Assembly: GCA_031414695.1 (NCBI GenBank)
Contig: JANNWG010000017.1
Coordinates: 1 to 64,000, forward strand
Length of the DNA: 64,000 nucleotides
Direction of reading: 5' to 3'
Source: UKL13-2 sp031414695
GTDB taxonomy: Bacteria > Pseudomonadota > Gammaproteobacteria > Burkholderiales > Usitatibacteraceae
A model generated the notes under the pieces. It was not told where the DNA came from, made no database searches, and saw only the letters and a list, made by a program, of their open reading frames with translations. Positions within the stretch are counted from its first letter, which is position 1, and each line of letters starts with the position of its first letter. The position numbers were made by a program, and so were the translations under genes. Shown one piece after another: positions 53,721-62,280 of the stretch.

Positions 53721-54210
53721 CTAGTCACTTATTTGAATACCACTCTTAAGCTCAACCGTCATCTTGATGGTGAGCGGCACACCATTACGCAGCGAAAAAA
53801 CGCCAATCACCGAACGCGCATGCAGGCCAGACGCGCTAAACACTTACACCAGCAAATCGGACGCGCCATCTAAAACGCGGGCGTGATGTTCAAAATCTGC
53901 AACCGTACAAAGTGACCCGTGCAATTCGACCACGCGTGCGACATTGTCCAGCGAGCCGACCACACATTTTTAATGTGGCAAGCAGGTCAATGCACGCCGA
54001 ACGGGCAAGCGCATAACCGTCATCTGTTGAATATTCAGCGCCTCAATGTTTTTAGCGTCCCTTTGCTGGTTTCCCGTCAATCGGCAGCGGCGCTTTGCCG
54101 GATAGGAAAAGTAGCTGGCCTGATTGTGCTGCCTTTATATAGTTGCCTGCGGGGCCGCTGGTCGTCGGGAGTTCAGTGCCTAAGTCTTTGATTCGTTGTT
54201 CTGCGCTCAT
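53721..54210 (-). pseudogene. ridA: RidA/YjgF-family gene, frameshifted and nonsense-mutated
   Basis: From ATG 54210 the start reads MSAEQRIKDLGTELPTTSGP and QLLFLSGKAPLPIDGKPAKG, as in YjgF/RidA relatives. The frame then breaks near 54050. Further on, other frames keep recognisable pieces: HARVLDGASDLLV, a TAA stop, then SASGLHARSVIGVFSLRNGV and PLTIKMTVELKSG before the natural TAG at 53721. At least one frameshift and one nonsense codon are present, so it is non-functional. Intact RidA removes reactive enamines. Confidence 0.8.
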
Positions 54211-54276
54211 GGCGTTTAGTTCCTTTTGCTGAAGACTATTGGGCGTTTGTTGTAATCGTTTAGGTTGCACGCAGCT

Positions 54277-54711
54277 TTAGGCTACATCGGGACGCGCAAG
54301 CTCATACATCGCTTCGCCATCTGGGTGAAAGTCCACAAATTTCCATCCCGCTGTTTCGTAGAAGCGTTGTGCCCTCGTGCCCGGCGCCGTACCCAACGAT
54401 AGCGTAACTAAGCCTTGCGCAAATAGCCATGCGGTCATCTCATCGTGTAGCTTTCGACCGATGCCTTGCCCTTCCGCTTGCGGATCAACAAACAATGCCC
54501 AGATATTGCCCGTTTCTTTATTGCCGACTGCGAAGCCGCGAACCTCATCGTCCACCACGGCCACCCATCCTTTGCCGGTCTCTTCAATGGCGGGCGGGTA
54601 GTGCTTCTCCGTGATGGCTGTGGATGTGAGTCTGTTCTCACGAACCGCGAGGCGAACGCGATGCATTCCGGGGATATCGGCGCGGGTGGCGGGGCGGATA
54701 TGGTTAGGCAT
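54277..54711 (-). CDS. GNAT-family N-acetyltransferase
   Basis: A 144-residue single-domain GNAT enzyme with IRPATRADIPGMHRVRLAVR and motif A ALFVDPQAEGQGIGRKLHDE (the Q-G-Q-G-I-G loop binds acetyl-CoA). TLSLGTAPGTRAQRFYETAG and WKFVDFHPDGEAMYEL close the fold. The substrate is unknown. It lies next to the broken ridA gene on the same strand. Confidence 0.88.
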   Translation of the reverse strand: MPNHIRPATRADIPGMHRVRLAVRENRLTSTAITEKHYPPAIEETGKGWVAVVDDEVRGFAVGNKETGNIWALFVDPQAEGQGIGRKLHDEMTAWLFAQGLVTLSLGTAPGTRAQRFYETAGWKFVDFHPDGEAMYELARPDVA

Positions 54712-54790
54712 GAAATTTATTTAACGTCTGCGCTAAAAGGCAAAGCAACGCGTGGTTCGGTTAACCTGACACGCGACTACGTTGACGATG

Positions 54791-55345
54791 CTAGTTAGTC
54801 GGTTTAACAAACACGACCGTGCCAAGCACAGAATCTGCTAACTCCAGAAAAACTCTTTCCGCATCTACGCTTCTGCTCTTTGCAAGATAAATCGCCTCCA
54901 ATCGAGCCATACGGGATTTATCTGTGGGTAAGCGGCAGATCCAACCCTTGCGAAACTCCAGCCCTGCTTCCTTGGTTTTCTGACGGATAATTGCGTCATA
55001 CACCACGCACGCAACACCTTTATTATGTGTGTAGTTATAGTGTCGGCTCAACAAGCCACGCTCTACAAAATGCCTCTCCAACGTTAGCTCGGTTTCCTTT
55101 AAAAACGTCTCATCACTAACAGACTCATCAATTTTGGCGGTTGTGAATTCCAACATTGACAACTCATGAGCGCTTTTTCGTTCGTAGCGGACTGTATCGT
55201 TCCCACTCTTAACGCGGCTCCACCCATCCCCGTCGGGAACTTTCACTGAAAAGCCTGGAAGCGAAATTGATTCGGCATAAGCAGGTGGTTGCGATGCGAT
55301 CATCAAAACGATGGACAGAAACAGAGTCAAGGCAGTTTTCAACAC
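54791..55345 (-). CDS. Exported protein of unknown function
   Basis: About 184 residues from GTG 55345, favoured because GGAG lies upstream and the product then starts with a signal peptide (LKTALTLFLSIVLMIASQPP, cleavage near AYAES). The mature part has ISLPGFSVKVPDGDGWSRVK and two cysteines (GVACVVYD, GWICRLP) that may pair. I recognise no family. The rest of the longer frame to 55405 looks non-coding. Confidence 0.5.
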   Translation of the reverse strand: MLKTALTLFLSIVLMIASQPPAYAESISLPGFSVKVPDGDGWSRVKSGNDTVRYERKSAHELSMLEFTTAKIDESVSDETFLKETELTLERHFVERGLLSRHYNYTHNKGVACVVYDAIIRQKTKEAGLEFRKGWICRLPTDKSRMARLEAIYLAKSRSVDAERVFLELADSVLGTVVFVKPTN

Positions 55346-55534
55346 GATGTGCTTCTCCAATTTTTGTAGGTAGACAGGATGTGGGGTCATGTACCTTAAC
55401 TTCAAGCCAGTCTATTTGGTGTGTGAAAAGCTTTTCACTGATGTCGTATTTTTCCTGCCTGTCAACATAAAGAAACGTTGCCGGATAAATAGGTTCGATC
55501 TATGCAATTAGTGATATGCGAGAAGAGAAAACAT

Positions 55535-55602
55535 GAAAGTGCAATATTCACGAACACTTTCAGCCATTTTGCCGTTGAAACGCTCGCCAATATTGCACTT
55601 TC
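55535..55602. repeat. Family A palindrome, copy 11
   Basis: GAAAGTGCAATATT and AATATTGCACTTTC are exact outer arms around CACGAACACTTTCAGCCATT and a diverged centre. In 55406-55979 the only other thing seen is the antitoxin-like remnant near 55.8 kb. Confidence 0.75.
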
Positions 55603-55789
55603 ATCTACTGCCATCGTGAAATATCTAAGTCGTTTTACGACCGCGAAGATCCCCTTGATTACCAACGTACTCACGAAGTACGCCATCCATTCGCGATTGC
55701 CAGCCAACACCTGTGCTTTTGAAATAGGCGAGCACTTAGGGGCTGTAGCGAACTGAGACGAGAAGTTTTTTATTCTCAGACTTTGGCCG

Positions 55790-55876
55790 TCAACGAACCG
55801 ACTTCAACGGCACCATCGCTTTTAATTGTGCGTCGGTCAGCGGCTTTGCGTCTGGGTCACGTTTCGCGCGGCAACG
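55790..55876 (-). pseudogene. BrnA-type antitoxin C-terminal remnant
   Basis: A minus-strand frame reads RAKRDPDAKPLTDAQLKAMV, then PLKSVR and stop, which resembles the segment DPD-PPLT-QL in BrnA-family antitoxins. No brnT-like gene is next to it and the frame is not open for a full antitoxin. This call is weak. Confidence 0.3.
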
Positions 55877-55979
55877 ATCTGTCGATTCTTGTCCGCAGTT
55901 GGAATGACAAACACGCGCCTAGGTGACATTTTCGACATCTTGTTTGATTTCAGTTAATTCAACGAAAAGTTATGTTCGA

Positions 55980-56624
55980 TTACGTGCATGTTTCTGGCAT
56001 TCCAACTACGACACCGAATTGAACAGTCTGGCCTTTATATCTGTAATGCCCCGCTGAAACGTAGCATTGATTTCGGTCTTCTGTTTCTAAGAAAAGTAAA
56101 ACCCGCCACATTGTCTGGAGCACTTGTTCGACTTCTCTCTTACCCACTTTGATAGGGTTGACAGTCAAGCCCAGAACCTTTGTCTTACGGGAACTTTCGT
56201 CGACATTGTTACGATATTTGGAATCGCCGGTACTTCGCTTCATCGCGCTCGTTATCGACATTCCTTCCTCTTCCCAAACGAATCCGAACTCCCATAGATG
56301 GTTATGAACGATGATGTCGCGAAGGATATAAATCTCTATGAGCTGATCGTTGTAAGGGAAATGGGGGTAAAGCTTGCATAGATAACTGACCACTGGAGTC
56401 CGATCAATGTCTTGTTGATTCGCTTTATGGACGAATCGGACTCTCATTACGTATGACTCTAGGCATGCTACAGCCAATAGGCAGATCGACGCGGCAAAAC
56501 CATTTACATAGAACCCTGACTGCACATCACTTTTTTGCTCTTCAAACTTCTCTAGTTTTTCAAGGAGCGTGCAGATCGGCACGAAATACGAGGCACCAAT
56601 GATTGTTACAAGGTCGTCTCTCAT
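55980..56624 (-). CDS. Cassette-like protein of unknown function
   Basis: About 214 residues from ATG 56624; the longer frame to 56771 is a read-through of the attC-like site. The protein is soluble-looking. It has an extended helical segment (ICLLAVACLESYVMRVRFVH) and the stretch ILRDIIVHNHLWEFGF, reminiscent of RNase-toxin or HEPN-like R-x4-6-H motifs (RDIIVHNH). That HEPN link is tentative. The start codon lies within the GTTATG of the attC-like site, as in integron cassettes. Confidence 0.5.
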   Translation of the reverse strand: MRDDLVTIIGASYFVPICTLLEKLEKFEEQKSDVQSGFYVNGFAASICLLAVACLESYVMRVRFVHKANQQDIDRTPVVSYLCKLYPHFPYNDQLIEIYILRDIIVHNHLWEFGFVWEEEGMSITSAMKRSTGDSKYRNNVDESSRKTKVLGLTVNPIKVGKREVEQVLQTMWRVLLFLETEDRNQCYVSAGHYRYKGQTVQFGVVVGMPETCT

Positions 56625-56679
56625 AACGTTTGAGCTCAGCCGCCGCCAGAGGCGGTCGGCTGAAGCGATTGATTTGGGC
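56622..56679 (-). other. attC-like recombination-site hairpin
   Basis: On the minus strand the order is GCCCAAA, CAATCGCTTCAGCCGACCGC, CTCTGG and GGCGGCTGAGCTCAAACG, then GTTATG. The arms TCAGCCG/CGGCTGA and CCGCC/GGCGG form a long imperfect hairpin, as in environmental integron attC sites. The left box fits RYYYAAC at 6 of 7 positions, while the right box GTTATGA departs from GTTRRRY. The upstream gene stops inside it and the downstream gene starts in it. Confidence 0.55.
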
Positions 56680-57154
56680 AGCCTAGCCTGCGCCAAATAG
56701 CGTAGAACACCATTGCACCGACAAAACCATGAAGCCCGAAAAATAAAACGTTTTCCGCATATGTGAACCATGCGTATTGGGTTGGAACTCCATTGATGTA
56801 AATATCAACATAGTAGCCGTGCCAATTTTGCCCAGATGAGTAGCCTTCCATCCTGCTTGGCCAAAAGAACACCACAGGAAGCGCGCCAAGAAGAAAGCCT
56901 GCAAGACCAACTGATGATCTGTTTTCTCGCCCAAGCTTACGAAGTATGAAAAATGTTGGGAGACCGACGAGTAGGAGCACAGCTGCCGCTACTGCGATCA
57001 CAGCCAACACCATGAAACCCAAGCCGTAGATAGGGTTTGTTGAACCAATCAAATCTGGTGCAAAGCGGATAGCCAACACCACAGGTTGTACTAATACCGC
57101 TGCGACGGCGGCAACCCAAGTTCTCTTGAGCCCAAAAGATGTTTTATTTTGCAT
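56636..57154 (-). CDS. Cassette-like small membrane protein
   Basis: A 172-residue protein from ATG 57154; the longer frame to 57379 runs through a family A palindrome and is rejected. It has about four hydrophobic helices (AAVAAVLVQPVVLAIRF, LGFMVLAVIAVAAAVLLLVG, GLAGFLLGALPVVFFW, LFFGLHGFVGAMVFYAIW). It ends NQSLQPTASGGG, a tail encoded by the attC-like hairpin and often seen in cassette proteins. The function is unknown. Confidence 0.55.
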   Translation of the reverse strand: MQNKTSFGLKRTWVAAVAAVLVQPVVLAIRFAPDLIGSTNPIYGLGFMVLAVIAVAAAVLLLVGLPTFFILRKLGRENRSSVGLAGFLLGALPVVFFWPSRMEGYSSGQNWHGYYVDIYINGVPTQYAWFTYAENVLFFGLHGFVGAMVFYAIWRRLGCPNQSLQPTASGGG

Positions 57155-57167
57155 AACCGCAATATAA

Positions 57168-57233
57168 CTGTTATCCCAGCAATTGGATATAACAGCGAAA
57201 AATGTCTCAAAAAGCCCGCCAATATTAGAGTTT
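57168..57233. repeat. Family A palindrome, copy 12 (degenerate left half)
   Basis: AAGCCCGCCAATATTAGAG plus TTT is a clean right arm. The left half is heavily diverged, but the length fits a full element. It lies upstream of the cassette-like membrane protein. Confidence 0.5.
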
Positions 57234-57382
57234 CGCAATTTAGCGATATGTAAAATGCGTATAACAGCCGAATAAAAAGGAGCAGTACCGTAACGCTTTT
57301 CGCCGTCACATTTCGCGACAACCCCACGCTCGTAGAATCGTACAATATCGACTGTTCTTTTACCTACACCGACACCCACATC

Positions 57383-59422
57383 ATGCCAACTTTGAAAAAA
57401 CTATCCCAAGCCATTGCAATGCTGTGTACTGTTACGGCAATAACGCCATCCATCACGACTGCCGCAACATCTTCCGCCCTCACCGACAAACCCGGCATCG
57501 ACACCGCCTTTTTCGATAAATCCGCCTTACCCTGCACCGACTTTTATCGCTACGCCATCGGTCAGTGGCAGGATAAAAGCCCGGTGCCCGCAGATCGTGC
57601 GCGTTGGGGTGCGTTTGATGAGATTGAGGCGCGTAATCGTTTGGTGATGTTGGATGTGTTGAAGGCGGCGGCGAAATCTAGCGCTAAAGCGAATACGGTG
57701 CAGCGTCAAGTTGGTGATTTTTATATCAGCGGAATGTCTTCGCAGAATAAAGAAGCGGCTTTAAATCGTGCAACTGATATTGCCCGCACGCCGCAATACG
57801 CTAAGAGTTTGGCCGATGCAGTTGGTTTGTTGCATCGTCGAGGCACGCCAGCGGGTTTTAGCTTTGCGGTGCGGCAAGATCAGCGTGATTCGACACGTTA
57901 TATCGCGCAGATTTTCCAAGGCGGGCTGGGCTTGCCGGAGCGTGAATACTATTTTGCGAAGGACGAACGCGCAACCAAACAACGTTCCATGTATGTCGCC
58001 CATATCGCGGCGATGTTGCAGTTGGCGGGCGCGGCAGATGCAACGGAACAAAGTGCCAACATCATGGCGCTCGAAACAAAATTAGCCGAAGCCGCGATGA
58101 CGCGTATTGAAGCGCGCGACCCTGATAAAACTTATAACTTAATGACCTTGGCACAATTGCAAGCGCACGCACCAGAATTTGATTGGACGACGTTCTTTAA
58201 TGTCGTCGGTGCTGCAAATGTGGGCGACATCAACGTCGGTCAACCCAATTTCTTCAAAGCATTCGCCACGCTCGCTGCGACCACGCCAAAAGCGACATGG
58301 GATGCTTACACGCGTTGGCATACGCTACGCACGCTCGCGCCACACATGGGCGAGCCATTCGAGAAAGAAAATTTCGCGTTTTTCGGCAAAGAATTGACCG
58401 GCGTGGAAGAAATGGAATCACGCGAAAAGCGCGTCGTCGCCACGATTGATCGGACGATGGGCGAAGCGCTTGGTCAGCTTTATGTCGCTAAAGCATTTCC
58501 GCCTGCGTCAAAAGCAAAGGCGCTGGATTTAGTGGCGAATGTTCGCGCCGCATTGCGTGAGCGCATCGCCATTCTTGATTGGATGAGTGCCGAAACTAAA
58601 CGCGAAGCCACCACCAAGCTCGATGCGATGGTGGTGAAAATTGGCTATCCTGATAAGTGGAAAGACTATTCAAATGTCGCCATCAAACGCGATGATTATT
58701 TGGGCAATGTGATTCGTGCAACGGAAGCGGAATTTCAACGCCAAGTCGCAAGATTAGGTAAGCCAATTGAGCGGGGTGCATGGGGCATGTCGCCGCCGAC
58801 GGTGAATGCGTATTACAGCTCAGGGCTCAACGAAATTGTGTTTCCGGCGGGCATTTTGCAGTCACCATTTTTTGATGCGAAGGCAGATGACGCCTCGAAC
58901 TATGGCGGCATCGGCATGGTGATTGGCCATGAATTGACGCACGGCTTTGATGACCGTGGTCGCAAATTTGACGCCAAAGGCAATCGTCGCGATTGGTGGA
59001 CAGCCGAAGACGCTGCACGCTACACCGCCAAGGCCGACGCCATTGCCAAACAGTACGATGCTTATGCGCCACTGCCTAATATGAACATCAACGGCAAATT
59101 TACATTAGGTGAAAACATCGCCGATTTTGGTGGGCTGCGCGTGGCGTATTTGGGTTTGCAAAAAGCGGCAGTCAATGGCGCAACCAAAACCATTGATGGC
59201 AAAACTGCATCACAACGGTTTTTTATCAACTACACGCAGTCATGGCGGCAAAATATTCGTGAGGCAGAATTGCGCCGCCGCTTACTAACCGATTCACACT
59301 CGCCCGCGCGCTTTCGTGTGTTGGGGCCGTTGGGGAATTTGGCGGAATTTGGCAAGGCATTTGGTTGTAAGGCGGGGGATGCGATGATTCGGGCGGAGAC
59401 GGAGCAGATTACGATTTGGTAA
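57383..59422 (+). CDS. M13-family zinc metallopeptidase (neprilysin/PepO-like), exported
   Basis: A 679-residue protein with a signal peptide (LSQAIAMLCTVTAITPSITT). The gluzincin active site is complete: VNAYYSSGLNEIVFPAGILQ for substrate binding, HELTH at 516-520 for zinc, and GENIADFGG with the third zinc ligand Glu577. The C-terminal CKAGDAMIRAE ends in the family VW-like tail. Length fits bacterial M13 (about 680). It is likely periplasmic and degrades oligopeptides. A partial duplicate of its tail lies at 61.1-61.3 kb. The TAA stop is at the left edge of a family A copy. Confidence 0.94.
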   Translation: MPTLKKLSQAIAMLCTVTAITPSITTAATSSALTDKPGIDTAFFDKSALPCTDFYRYAIGQWQDKSPVPADRARWGAFDEIEARNRLVMLDVLKAAAKSSAKANTVQRQVGDFYISGMSSQNKEAALNRATDIARTPQYAKSLADAVGLLHRRGTPAGFSFAVRQDQRDSTRYIAQIFQGGLGLPEREYYFAKDERATKQRSMYVAHIAAMLQLAGAADATEQSANIMALETKLAEAAMTRIEARDPDKTYNLMTLAQLQAHAPEFDWTTFFNVVGAANVGDINVGQPNFFKAFATLAATTPKATWDAYTRWHTLRTLAPHMGEPFEKENFAFFGKELTGVEEMESREKRVVATIDRTMGEALGQLYVAKAFPPASKAKALDLVANVRAALRERIAILDWMSAETKREATTKLDAMVVKIGYPDKWKDYSNVAIKRDDYLGNVIRATEAEFQRQVARLGKPIERGAWGMSPPTVNAYYSSGLNEIVFPAGILQSPFFDAKADDASNYGGIGMVIGHELTHGFDDRGRKFDAKGNRRDWWTAEDAARYTAKADAIAKQYDAYAPLPNMNINGKFTLGENIADFGGLRVAYLGLQKAAVNGATKTIDGKTASQRFFINYTQSWRQNIREAELRRRLLTDSHSPARFRVLGPLGNLAEFGKAFGCKAGDAMIRAETEQITIW

Positions 59423-59485
59423 ACACTAGCATTGGCGGGTATTTGGGGACAACTGTGCTTGCAAATGCCCGCCGAGATTGATTTT
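59421..59485. repeat. Family A palindrome, copy 13
   Basis: AACACTAGCATTGGCGGGTA and AAATGCCCGCCGAGATTGAT form the arms, starting inside the M13 stop codon (59420-59422). Confidence 0.75.
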
Positions 59486-59566
59486 CGTACTTTTTTACTG
59501 ACTCCGTGCAGCTACTTTATGAACTACAACCTACCTCTACTAATATTAAAAGCTCTAACGAACCCG

Positions 59567-60952
59567 TTATTTTGTATCTCTTCGCACAAATGCTTTTAGC
59601 TCGTCACGAGCGATACGAACCAACGAGTCCTTAGACACATCAACCGGATTGTATAAAAGATCCTCTAGATGACGATCAGCTCCAAAACTATCGGCGGCAA
59701 TATCTGGTTCGACACCGTTACCATGTATTTTTTTACCTGCTGGCGTATAAAGAAAACCTGTTGGCATTTGCAATGTATGTTGAAAATCGATTGGCACAAG
59801 TGTATTGATGTAGCCTAGTCCCATTGTGCGTGTACCAATCAATTTTGCACCGCGCTCTTCTCTCATTACCGCTGCAATTAATTCTGCGCCTGCTGCGGTC
59901 GATGACGAGATCAAGACTGTTATCGGTATTTCTTTAAAAATCAACGGTATCTTACCAACAGGGTCTGCAATCTGGCTGCGACTAGATCGTACTTGTCGTG
60001 TGTTTCGTAACTGCGCATTTGCTTCAGCCGCACGACCTTCGGTAACGAGAACTAATTTCTCCTCAGGCAGAAAAATCCCTGCTAAAGCAACTGTTGATCT
60101 TAGTTCTCCACCTTCACACCAACGTAAATCAAGAATCACCCCCCTTGGCGGTCGTGTCATTTTTGCAGTCAGCATTTTCAATTCCAACGCAATAGCCTCA
60201 ACGCTGCTTGGGTAATATCTAAATCCGCAGTTGACGTACAAAAAATCATCATCTATGTGCTCAACTTTAGCTCTACTGGGAATGTTTATGACCTCTCGCG
60301 GAATAACATTATGGATAGGTGACCTATCCTCAGCTCGCTGAATGACTAGTGCCACGCTGCTTGGCAACTCACCGCGGAGACGCATAATTGCTTCCTTCAA
60401 ATCAAGCCCGCGAACAGTTTGATTATCAATCGTCAACAATACGTCACCACGTCGTAATCCTGCTTTAGCTGCTGGCGTATCTTTCAAAACCCCCGCAATG
60501 ATAATGTCGGCACCTTGCTTTTGTAGTGAAAGCCCAATGGCGCCCATTTTTTTTCCATCACTGTTATTTGAAAAGGCATCCAGCGATTCAGATCCATGTA
60601 GCACACCTCTCAATTCAGCAACTTCAATAGCAGCTCGTACACAACCAACCGCCTTGGCCTTACTATCTCCAATAAGTGCCATTGCTTTAGCTAGGTGCTC
60701 AACTGAAGTTGTCTGCCCTAAATTTACAGTGGATACCCCAAGGAAAGTTGTACAGCGTCTAAGCATTTCTAATTCATCAATTTCTGACAGATGCATTGCT
60801 TTAACGGATTCAAAGGCTTTGCGTACAAAGGCTTGCGAATCGAGCGCGATAGGCCTTATGTGCTGTGGAGCGGCACACCCCGATAATGCTGCCAATAAGA
60901 TCAACACAAACACAACACACCGTTGCCAAGCCTCTTCTTCTTTAATTTTCAT
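59567..60952 (-). CDS. S41-family (C-terminal-processing-protease-like) lipoprotein without catalytic Ser/Lys
   Basis: A 461-residue exported protein. The signal peptide ends in lipobox LSGC (Cys26). A PDZ domain lies at about 137-206 (AAKAGLRRGDVLLTIDNQTV), and an S41 domain at about 230-420 (PPRGVILDLRWCEGGELRST). In the family motif VNGGSASASE the nucleophile is the second Ser; here the aligned string is ISSSTAAGAE and that position is Ala354. The general-base Lys of GTKTFGKG aligns with Leu379 in GTRTMGLG. Both catalytic residues are thus absent, while the fold looks intact. It probably works as a non-proteolytic PDZ scaffold or peptide binder. Confidence 0.8.
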   Translation of the reverse strand: MKIKEEEAWQRCVVFVLILLAALSGCAAPQHIRPIALDSQAFVRKAFESVKAMHLSEIDELEMLRRCTTFLGVSTVNLGQTTSVEHLAKAMALIGDSKAKAVGCVRAAIEVAELRGVLHGSESLDAFSNNSDGKKMGAIGLSLQKQGADIIIAGVLKDTPAAKAGLRRGDVLLTIDNQTVRGLDLKEAIMRLRGELPSSVALVIQRAEDRSPIHNVIPREVINIPSRAKVEHIDDDFLYVNCGFRYYPSSVEAIALELKMLTAKMTRPPRGVILDLRWCEGGELRSTVALAGIFLPEEKLVLVTEGRAAEANAQLRNTRQVRSSRSQIADPVGKIPLIFKEIPITVLISSSTAAGAELIAAVMREERGAKLIGTRTMGLGYINTLVPIDFQHTLQMPTGFLYTPAGKKIHGNGVEPDIAADSFGADRHLEDLLYNPVDVSKDSLVRIARDELKAFVRRDTK

Positions 60953-61074
60953 TTCATATCACCCAAAATTACACAATATCGTAGGTTCACTTTCTAGACT
61001 ATTTATGTCAAGCAATTAAATATAGCGTCTAGCGAAAGTGCCGTGCCATATTGAAGATTGAGGCCATTTCACAT

Positions 61075-61314
61075 ACCAAAACCATTGATGGCAAAACATC
61101 TTCGCAGCGTTTCTTCACCATCTACGCCCAATCGTGGCGGCAAAATATTCGCGAGGCCGAGCTACGCCGCCGCTTATTAACTGACTCACATTCGCCTGCA
61201 CGTTTTCGGGTGTTAGGACCGTTGGGTAATCTTGCTGAGTTTGGTAAAGCCTTTGCCTGTAAGCGAGACGATGCCATGCTGCGGCCAGAGGCAGAGCAAG
61301 TCACAATTTGGTAA
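61075..61314 (+). pseudogene. Duplicated C-terminal tail of the M13 peptidase gene
   Basis: The frame from about 61075 encodes KTIDGKTSSQRFF, YAQSWRQNIREAELRRRLLT and DSHSPARFRVLGPLGNLAEF. This matches 59190-59422 almost perfectly in protein but with many silent DNA changes. No active-site region remains, so it is the end of a second, older M13 gene. Family A copy 14 starts at its stop codon. Confidence 0.85.
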
Positions 61315-61379
61315 AAGCCCAATATTGGCGGGCATTTTGGAGCAATTTTGCTCGCAAATGCACGTCAATATTAGAGTTT
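61313..61379. repeat. Family A palindrome, copy 14
   Basis: CCAATATTGGCGGGCATTTT and ATGCACGTCAATATTAGAG form the arms with a central GGAGCAATTTTGCTC hairpin. It follows the TAA at 61312-61314. Confidence 0.8.
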
Positions 61380-61488
61380 GCATTTCCATATTGCCGTGTA
61401 ATCTATCGCCAATACGCACATCCAACGTTGCGCTAGTCACGTAAAGACAAGTTGACTGTACACACCCATCAACTTAAGGAGTCAGGCG

Positions 61489-62280
61489 ATGCGAGCCGAC
61501 TGCGTAAATCCGTTTGCTGCTTTATTTTCCACCACATCAATTGAGCCAGACATGCGCGGCTTTATGCGAGCACGTGCGACCAATGCTAGTGGTGTCAGTA
61601 ACGCTTCCATGCCAAAATCTAGCATCCGTGTGAATCGTGCAAGATCGATGAATAAAAGCCAGAAGACAGTAAAACCGTTAGTAGAAATAGAAATGCTGAT
61701 TGATGACGCTATCGTTGCAGATGCCGCATTACGCGCCTTGGTTGATGATATTGCCAGTGACAATGAAGCTTCACTTGAGGCGTTTTACGATGCCACGGTA
61801 AGCCGTGTTTATGGTGTGGCAATACGCATCGTGCGTACGCCAGAATTAGCGGAAGAAGTGATTTCAGATGTCTATATGCAAGTCTGGCGTGATGCTGGGC
61901 GCTATGATCAAACACGTGGTCGTGTGCTGGGTTGGCTACTCATCATCGCTCGCACCCGCTCGCTTGATTTATTGCGTAAAAAAGATGAAGCCTTTAGCCA
62001 TCCAAACCCACATGAATTAGTACATGAGCCTGAATCACAGCGCGATAACCCGGAAGATTTATTAGACGCCGCGCAAACCAATAGCAAGCTCTATCAAGCA
62101 CTCGGCACTCTTTCGCCACTGCAGCGCCAATTGCTCTCGTTAGCATTTTTTCGTGGCCTCACCCACGCCGAGATTGTTGAGCACACCGCATTGCCACTGG
62201 GCAGTGTAAAAACGCATATTCGCCGCGCCTTGCTTATTTTGCGAGACGAGCTTGGTGAAGCGCTACCCAATATTAGATGA
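61489..62280 (+). CDS. ECF sigma factor, RpoE/SigK-like
   Basis: A 263-residue protein. The sigma-2 region is DNEASLEAFYDATVSRVYGV, then EEVISDVYMQVWRDAGRYDQ and RGRVLGWLLIIARTRSLDLL. The sigma-4 region is LSPLQRQLLSLAFFRGLTHA, then LPLGSVKTHIRRALLILRDE. An AAGGAG sequence 7 bases before ATG 61489 supports this start, although the first 53 residues are unusual for the family; ATG 61648 would give a standard length of about 210. Its stop overlaps the anti-sigma-like start (ATGA). Confidence 0.88.
   Translation: MRADCVNPFAALFSTTSIEPDMRGFMRARATNASGVSNASMPKSSIRVNRARSMNKSQKTVKPLVEIEMLIDDAIVADAALRALVDDIASDNEASLEAFYDATVSRVYGVAIRIVRTPELAEEVISDVYMQVWRDAGRYDQTRGRVLGWLLIIARTRSLDLLRKKDEAFSHPNPHELVHEPESQRDNPEDLLDAAQTNSKLYQALGTLSPLQRQLLSLAFFRGLTHAEIVEHTALPLGSVKTHIRRALLILRDELGEALPNIR

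Noticed and set aside
55462..55710. An 82-residue minus-strand frame
   Set aside because: Most of it is formed by family A copy 11; it has no domain and no ribosome-binding site.
56622..56679. The hairpin as a simple transcription terminator
   Set aside because: No T-run follows on either strand, and genes end and begin inside it, which fits attC better.
57155..57379. N-terminal extension of the cassette-like membrane protein
   Set aside because: It runs through a family A palindrome and upstream non-coding DNA; ATG 57154 gives a compact four-helix protein.
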